This document shows positions 58,401 to 64,000 of a stretch of DNA of 64,000 nucleotides, in pieces. The notes below the pieces were generated by a model that saw only the letters and a list, made by a program, of their open reading frames with translations, did not search any database and was not told where the DNA came from. The DNA is from Branchinecta lynchi (taxonomy: Eukaryota > Arthropoda > Branchiopoda > Anostraca > Branchinectidae). The stretch's first letter is position 1, and the number at the start of each line of letters is the position of its first letter. Location: contig JAKZAP010000001.1 in assembly GCA_023053575.1 (NCBI GenBank), forward strand, positions 8,882,849-8,946,848, in the 5' to 3' direction. Made by a program: the position numbers and the translations under genes.

Positions 58401-59735
58401 CGAGACAGTGTTCCACTGGAGAATACGAAGGGTGTGTAGGGAATGCATTTAGTCGTCGATGTCTTCAGCCGAGGAGATATCTTCTTCTCTTGAGATATTT
58501 TTCTCTTTTTTTCTCTTTTCCTTTTCCTTTGCTGGTTTCTTGGTTGCTGGAGTTACAGACAGTTCCTTGTTTAAGGTGGGCTAATTCAATTGTTGCTATT
58601 TTCCATGTGGCTTCTCCTAGCTTCGACGTGGTTGCTTTCCTTGACAGTATCATTTTGATGTCCTCGGGCTGCTGATTGGTATTAATTAGGTGCAGGACCG
58701 TCAGATAGGTGGCGATTTTCTTCCATTCTTGGCTTTGAGGAGGTCCTGGGAGGGGTGGAAAGTTGCTGGTTGAGGGTGATGGTATATCCAGGATGAGAGG
58801 GGTGATGCCAGGGAATACAGATGGTTCGGAAGAGGAAGTTGGGCAGTTAGCGAGAGTGCCTGGTGTTATCAAGCTGGGGGTTTTCAGAGTTTTTAGCTGT
58901 GGGAGTTTAGCTTCTACTACTGCGTATGGTAGGTTTTGTGCCTGAGATACTCTCAGTATCTCAGCCCGTTTGAAGTGTGCTGGACACTTTTGTTTTTCCA
59001 GAGCTGAATGTCCTTGGCTTTTGCAGTTTTTGCAGAAGGTTGTCACTTCTGGGCAAGAGTCTTCCTTGTGGTCTTGCTTGCCGCATTTCCTGCAGGCTTC
59101 GGTGAGTTGCTTGCACCAGTTTTTGGTATGGCCGTGGAACAGGCACTTTGAGCAGAATAGCGGTTTGATTTTGTATTCTTTGATGTTGAGCCTTTTTCCA
59201 TATAATTAAATGTCTTTTGTGATTTCTTGCTCTAGGGATACCAAGACTGATGTGCCCCATACGAGGGATCCGTCTTGCTCTTTCCTGTTCAAGCGACTTG
59301 CTGAGGAGATCTTCACTTCTTGACCCCCGGCATCCAGTAATTCTGACTTCATTTCCTCTTCTTTGCCCACTCCATACATGACATACTTGAATGCCTTTGT
59401 TTTAGTGGTTAGGGTGGCTTCGATGGGATTTCCTTCGATTTTTAGATCATCAGAGCTGCAAGCCAGTTTCATGGCTCTGGCTTCTTCCAAGAAGTGGATT
59501 TCTGTTGCTCCCAGCTTACCACTGCTGATTTGGAAATTCGCTCTTGTTAGTTTGTAGATTTCTCTATGTATGTTGATGGGTTTCAAGGATCCACCATCTT
59601 TTCTGGAAATGGTGATGGTCCACAGTTCGGGGAAAGTTGGTGGTGGGCTGATTCCTTCTGCCAGTTTTTGTTTCCTTGTAGGGGTGGGGTCTGGAGGTTC
59701 GTCAGCCCATTTCCCAGTGAAAGGACTGCTCATGC
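55410..59735 (-). pseudogene. Near full-length Jockey/I-group LINE, inactivated
   Basis: ORF1 (59733 to about 58465) has an N-terminal globular part, three CCHC zinc knuckles (CSKCLFHGHTKNWC, CRKCGKQDHKEDSC, CKNCKSQGHSALEKQKC) and a Lys-rich C-terminus. It has a frameshift near 59210. ORF2 starts at 58448, 17 nt after ORF1. It has an AP endonuclease (ILQWNTVSLS, CLQETNLN, LFGDFNAHSPLW), then a reverse transcriptase with FADDVLV near 56300. The C-terminal block includes KLETIQNACIRIALGLHKHT. Several frameshifts and one MITE (56574-56740) break ORF2. Confidence 0.88.
56574..56740. mobile_element. MITE inserted in the LINE's ORF2
   Basis: GGCCCGTATCCAGGAATTTA to CCTGGATATGGCCTTGGCC, flanked by GGGAGCA and AGGAGCA. 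Interior G-runs. Same family as 40692-40835. Confidence 0.65.
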
Positions 59736-59759
59736 TTCAATCTTTCCAAAACAAGCAAA

Positions 59760-59960
59760 ATTTAAAGCATGTAATTTTGAATCGAAATTTCGCACTCAAG
59801 CTGAACCCTCTTCAGGCTCAAGCTAGAAAATGAACCTCATTTTCTTTGAAGTTCATTTTCTAGCTTGAGCGGCTTCAGCCTAAAGAGGACCCTTGCCAAG
59901 AAGGGCCGAAATATAGCTCTAATAAAATGTAGCTGACTCATCCATTTTGCAACGTCAAAT
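59760..59960. repeat. Hairpin repeat with hammerhead-like core (copy 4)
   Basis: A long stem TAGAAAATGAACCTCATTTT/AAGTTCATTTTCTAGCTTGA, then CTAAAGA (59880-59886, one change from CTGAAGA), CCCTTGCCAAGAAGGG, GAAA (59908-59911) and TATAGCTC..GTAGCTGAC. Confidence 0.55.
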
Positions 59961-60770
59961 ATGATTCAGTCAGCTTGAAGGAACATCTATCAGTCATATA
60001 TTAAGAGCTTGCCAGAATGCCATAAAGGTAGTTACCAAACCTTGAACCTTGAAAACAGAAAGAGACCAATTTTCGAAATTCTGTCCTGCAGCTCATAGTC
60101 TCAGCATTATTTTGTTATGTGCTTAAATTTTTGTATTTCAGAGAAGTAGGTATTCTGAAAAAATTAATGCAGTGCCAGGTTGGGACACAAATCAGATTTT
60201 TAAGCATTGAGACGAGGTCAAGTGAAGCACTGGTCACAGACAAAAGGACTGATCTATGATTTCATCATTGATCCCAAAAAAGATGCTCTAAACATAAATG
60301 TTTTCAACAACTCTGAAGTGTAATTTCTACGTCAAAAATAAGAAAAATAAGAGTAATAATAAAAAATCGTATTGAAAAAGGTATTCGGGATGAATTTTGA
60401 GGGTCAAGAGGCGCCTTTTGTAATATTATCTATTTTGTGGAAAAACGAGTAATTTAGCTGGGGTTTTAAGACAATATAAGCTTTTGATTTGAGAAACAAT
60501 AGAAAGTAGAATCTGCTTGGAAATAGTTAAATTTAGCAGGAAGAAAGGAACTGAACAAAATCTTGCATGCAGAGCTCATTCAAGTGGTTCTGGGTAGTAC
60601 TGGGTATCCTAAAGTAGCTACAAGCTGCTGCCGCGACACTGTCCATCCAATTTTAATCTTTATGAAAATTCTTGGGATCTTGGTGCTTAATCTACTTTAA
60701 AATAAATTGGATACAGAACATATTTACCTGCAGTGCTTGACTTAAATTTGTTTTGTATGGAAGCTGCTCC
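59961..60770 (-). other. Unassigned DNA upstream of DNAJC12
   Basis: AT-rich, non-repetitive by eye; no gene seen. Confidence 0.4.
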
Positions 60771-61088
60771 CAGAGGCGTCACTAGCCAAAATGTATGGGG
60801 GGGGGGGGGGCAAGGCATTTACCGACCTGCTGGTCACTTTTACAGATTGTTTAAAAAATTACAGTTTTGAAGTAAAATCTACTGATTTTCAGAGAAACCA
60901 ACTGTTTAAAGAAAAACCTTCTGAGCTAATGAATAATCTACTGATTTTCAGAAAAAAACTTCTGTTTTCATGAAAAAATTGACTGTTTTGACGAAAAACA
61001 GAGGCGCTTTGCACTAAATTCTATTTACCAACCAACAACATTCAGGGGAGGGGCACCCCAATTCACCCACACATATGCGATGCCCCTG
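60771..61088. mobile_element. C-rich CAGAGGCGTC-ended MITE (copy with both ends)
   Basis: Ends CAGAGGCGTCACTAGCC and GCGATGCCCCTG. Flanks GCTGCTCC and GCTGCAAC agree at 6 of 8 positions, suggesting a decayed 8-bp duplication (hAT-like). The interior has AAAACTGT-type units around a G-run. Confidence 0.6.
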
Positions 61089-61625
61089 GCTGCAACCTTG
61101 CTGGCCCCTGGCTTCTAATTGTGCCTGGCAAATTAATGTCAAAGTAGGCTTCGCAAAATGACATTTAGTAGCTGTCTAATCATCTTTCATGCTGCCCTTT
61201 AGTGTTACTCTCTGAGTCTTTGTACTTCGTCTTATTTTCTTTCCAAAATTTAAACCTCAAATGCTCAGTTTGTAGGATTTGGTAGAGTTTTTACCATTTT
61301 TTTTTAATTTTGGATCCATCACCCCAACGAAAATGTACTTGCAACGCCTGGCAACACCCATGAGTGTCTAGGCTAAGTGATCAGGTTATTAATTTATTAT
61401 TCACATTTTGCTGCTTTGAGTCCATGGGCAAAACAAAAAAAACTGATGATTTTGATGGAAACTGTCTCTGAAGTCGCTGACAAAAGCTAGGCAGAAATAA
61501 GCAACGTGGCAACAGTACATCAAGCATAGGCTAGGTAGGCTAGCACGTGCGGCTAGATTTGAATTCTCTATTCTGCCTCCCAGTTGGATTCTTGTTAACT
61601 CTATTTTCTCTATGAACCAATATCT
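61089..61625. other. Unassigned DNA
   Basis: No gene or clear repeat seen. Confidence 0.4.
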
Positions 61626-63278
61626 GATAGCTTGTTCACACGGGGCTGAAACAGCGGCCGATTCTCCATCAGCGGCTGATTTACGCGCGTAAATAACGGT
61701 TGAAAAAATTCCAAAAATCAGCCGCTGATTTTACAAATAGGCGCTTATTTTCGTCGCGGTCACCGATCGGGGTAAACTAAATCCTATGGAATGTGATAGC
61801 TTGTTCACACGGGGCTGAAACAGCGGCCGATTCTCGATCAGCGGCTGATTTACGCGCGTAAATAGCGGTTGAAAAATTTCCAAAAATCAGCCGCTGATTT
61901 TACAAATAGGCGCTTATTTTCTTCGCGGTCACCGATTGGGGCAAACTAAATCCTTTGGAATGTGACCTTTGATGACTCTAGGGGCAGTAAACAGAATGTA
62001 ATTAGGGGAACTAGTCAAGCTTGGCGAGTTTTAGGTCAATCCAGTTCAGATTCTGTCAGAGCAATGTGAACACAACATGATTTTTACATTGAGCATACAA
62101 GGATTACTAAATGATCTCGAAAAAAAAGGTAGAATAATTTTCTAATTACAACAGCGTATGTTCTGTTTATGTCTAACATTTATTTTTGTTGTTTTCTTTA
62201 AAACAAAATAATAATTTGAGTAACTTTTCCATTCAACCTTCACTGAAAAGTAACTGAACAACACTAACTGATTGCATTCTGTTCTCGTTTTATTTGTATT
62301 TATTATTAATTGTATTGTGCGTTCTCATTTAAAAACAAAAATTTTAAATGAATTTTATTTGCTTTTGAACTTAAAATTGCCGAGTCGCCTAAAATCTGTC
62401 AATATTCATTTTGTGACTTTTTCCTAGTCCAAAAGACAACAAGTCAACTATGTTTGACTTAGACTAACTCACAAGATGTTTTTGTTAATTTTATATATTT
62501 TGTTACAAACAAAAAGAATATTCGGAATTAGGTTTTTCTTTTTAATTCTCCCGTCAACCCCCAAAAGTTGATTTGTCGTCTGAACAGATCAGCCGCTGTT
62601 TCCGCGCTTATTTCGGTCCCGTCTGAACAAGCTATGACCTTTGATGACTCTAGGGACGGTAAACAGACTGTAATTAGGGGAAATAGTCAAGCTTGGCGAG
62701 TTTTAGGTCAATCCAGTTCAGATTCTGTCAGAGAAATGTGAACAGAACATGATTTTTACATTGAGCATACAAGGATTACTAAATGATCTCGAAAAAAGGT
62801 AGAATAATTTTCTAATTTCTATAGCGTGTGTTCTGTTTCTGTCTGATATTTTTTTCAATATTTTTCTTTGATAAAACAGCCATCACTGAAAAGTGACTGA
62901 CAACACAAAATGATTGCCTTCTGTTCTCGTATTATTTATATTTATTATTAGTTATATTTTATGTTCAATTTTAAAAACAAAATTATTTAAATTAATTTTA
63001 TTTGATTTTTAACTTGAAATTTACCCAGTCGCCTGAAATCTGTCAATACTCGATTGTTTCTTTTATCTACTCTAAAGACTACAAATCAACTATATTTGAC
63101 TTTGACAAAACTAACAAGATGTTTGTGTTAATTTTATGTATTTTGTTACAAAGAAAAATAATTTTCGGAATTAGGTTTTTCTTTTTAATTCTCCCGTCAA
63201 CCCCAAACAGTGATTTGTCGTCTGAACAGATCAGCCGCTGTTTACGCGCTTATTTCAGTCCCGTGTGAACAAGCTATG
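61626..63278. mobile_element. TIR element with internally duplicated segments
   Basis: Outer ends ATAGCTTGTTCACACGGGGC and CCCGTGTGAACAAGCTAT are inverted. The left terminal segment is duplicated (starts 61626 and 61795, period 169). The right segment is also duplicated (GACCTTTGATGACTCTAGGG at 61964 and 62636, period 672). The motif CAGCGGCTGAT/ATCAGCCGCTG recurs near every end. Non-coding. Confidence 0.8.
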
Positions 63279-63544
63279 AGATTTTGAAGAAGAAGGGAAT
63301 CCACATACAAACAAAACAACTCAACGCAACAACAACATCTAAGGAAAACTAAGTTAAGCTTGTTCTATGATTTTGTTTATCCTGATCAATCACCCTCGGT
63401 CTTTCGTGTAAAATCTACTCTATGAGCAGATAGTGCAGTAAAATCTTAGGTTCTGAGTCACTAGCAAAGACTATTTACACCTAGAAGGTGTACATATTCT
63501 TTGGTCACTAGGCCGAGACCGTAGTTTCGGTCAGTGATAACGTA

Positions 63545-64000
63545 AACGTAAGTGGAGCGATACCTATGAAATCTCAAAAGTTGTTCGTCCGTCTGTAAGC
63601 AAGGTAACTCTCGAAGGGAACGAGATATCTTGATGAAACTTGCTGTGAGGATTTGCTGAGTCGTCGGACCAGTCGAGTTCGTAGATGGGCTTTTAGACCT
63701 ACGTTTAGGGGTGGGTGAGAGGGTTTAAATTAAGGGTCAAACAAAATACTTTGAGACATGATTGTCCATTACGGGGTCAGAAGACACGCTGGGCACGATG
63801 GTGAAAACCATTTTGTCATCAGACCCAGAATCTGGCTGAAACTGGAAAGTTTGTTAGAATTAAAAGGTTTATTTCGAGTTGATAGATGTTCGATTTAGGG
63901 CAGGCAGACATGCTGAACACTAATGTGAAAACAATTCTGTACCTGTACATGTAGTTCGCCTGGAATCCGGCCAAAACTGGTAAATTGTTAGAAGTTAAAG
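63545..64000 (-). repeat. Family B repeat, runs off the window
   Basis: AACGTAAGTGGAGCGATACC, GTCCGTCTGTAAGC, GATGAAACTTGCTGTGAGG and GGAATCCGGCCAAAACTGG. Reverse complement of the 15-18 kb copy. Confidence 0.75.

Overview
The window is nuclear DNA from an animal. Canonical GT..AG introns split genes whose best-recognised relatives are animal proteins: methylmalonyl-CoA epimerase, a KANSL2/INO80D-family chromatin protein and DNAJC12. A COX14-like short reading frame is also present. Most of the rest is transposon-derived. The repeats are invertebrate in style (CR1/Jockey-like LINE fragments, a tRNA-derived SINE, fold-back and hAT/piggyBac-type elements), but I cannot name the phylum. All identifications are by eye from conserved motifs and intron phase; no database search was run.

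Genes, plus strand: a 66-aa COX14-like frame (708-908) ends 16 nt before the start of an MCEE gene (925-13253, 3 exons, 166 aa). The close spacing suggests a dicistronic or operon-type transcript. Genes, minus strand: the C-terminal 897 codons of a KANSL2/INO80D-like gene in six phase-compatible exons (30967 down to 14299), tail to tail with MCEE. Upstream of it lies a complete three-exon DNAJC12-like gene (53212 down to 43327, 164 aa). A short signal-peptide-like frame (38232-38366) lies in non-repetitive DNA between the two minus-strand genes and is only a candidate. I found no sign that these genes form one pathway: two are mitochondrial (cytochrome oxidase assembly, propionate/methylmalonate metabolism), one is a chromatin-complex subunit and one is a co-chaperone.

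Repeats: two large interspersed families dominate. Family A (sequence AAGTTTCATC, ending near a GGCACTTG..CAAGTGCC hairpin) occurs at about 4.85-5.29, 6.4-8.8, 9.8-12.3, 22.4-23.2, 25.2-26.7, 27.6-28.6, 29.3, 35.8-36.8, 38.9-39.7 and 51.2-52.3 kb. Family B (bounded by GGGATCCCAAAA) occurs at about 15.1-17.9, 31.7-32.8, 33.4-34.4, 43.7-44.6, 50.6-50.9, 52.4-53.0 and 63.5-64 kb. It carries a strict 137/140-bp alternating higher-order repeat. Other elements include a 4.46-kb hAT-type element with an exact 8-bp target duplication and later insertions inside it, fold-back elements, a piggyBac-type MITE, a TIR element with internal duplications, hairpins with a hammerhead-ribozyme-like core, C-rich CAGAGGCGTC-ended MITEs, and three LINE remnants. 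Several insertions can be ordered in time because the interrupted sequence resumes on the far side.
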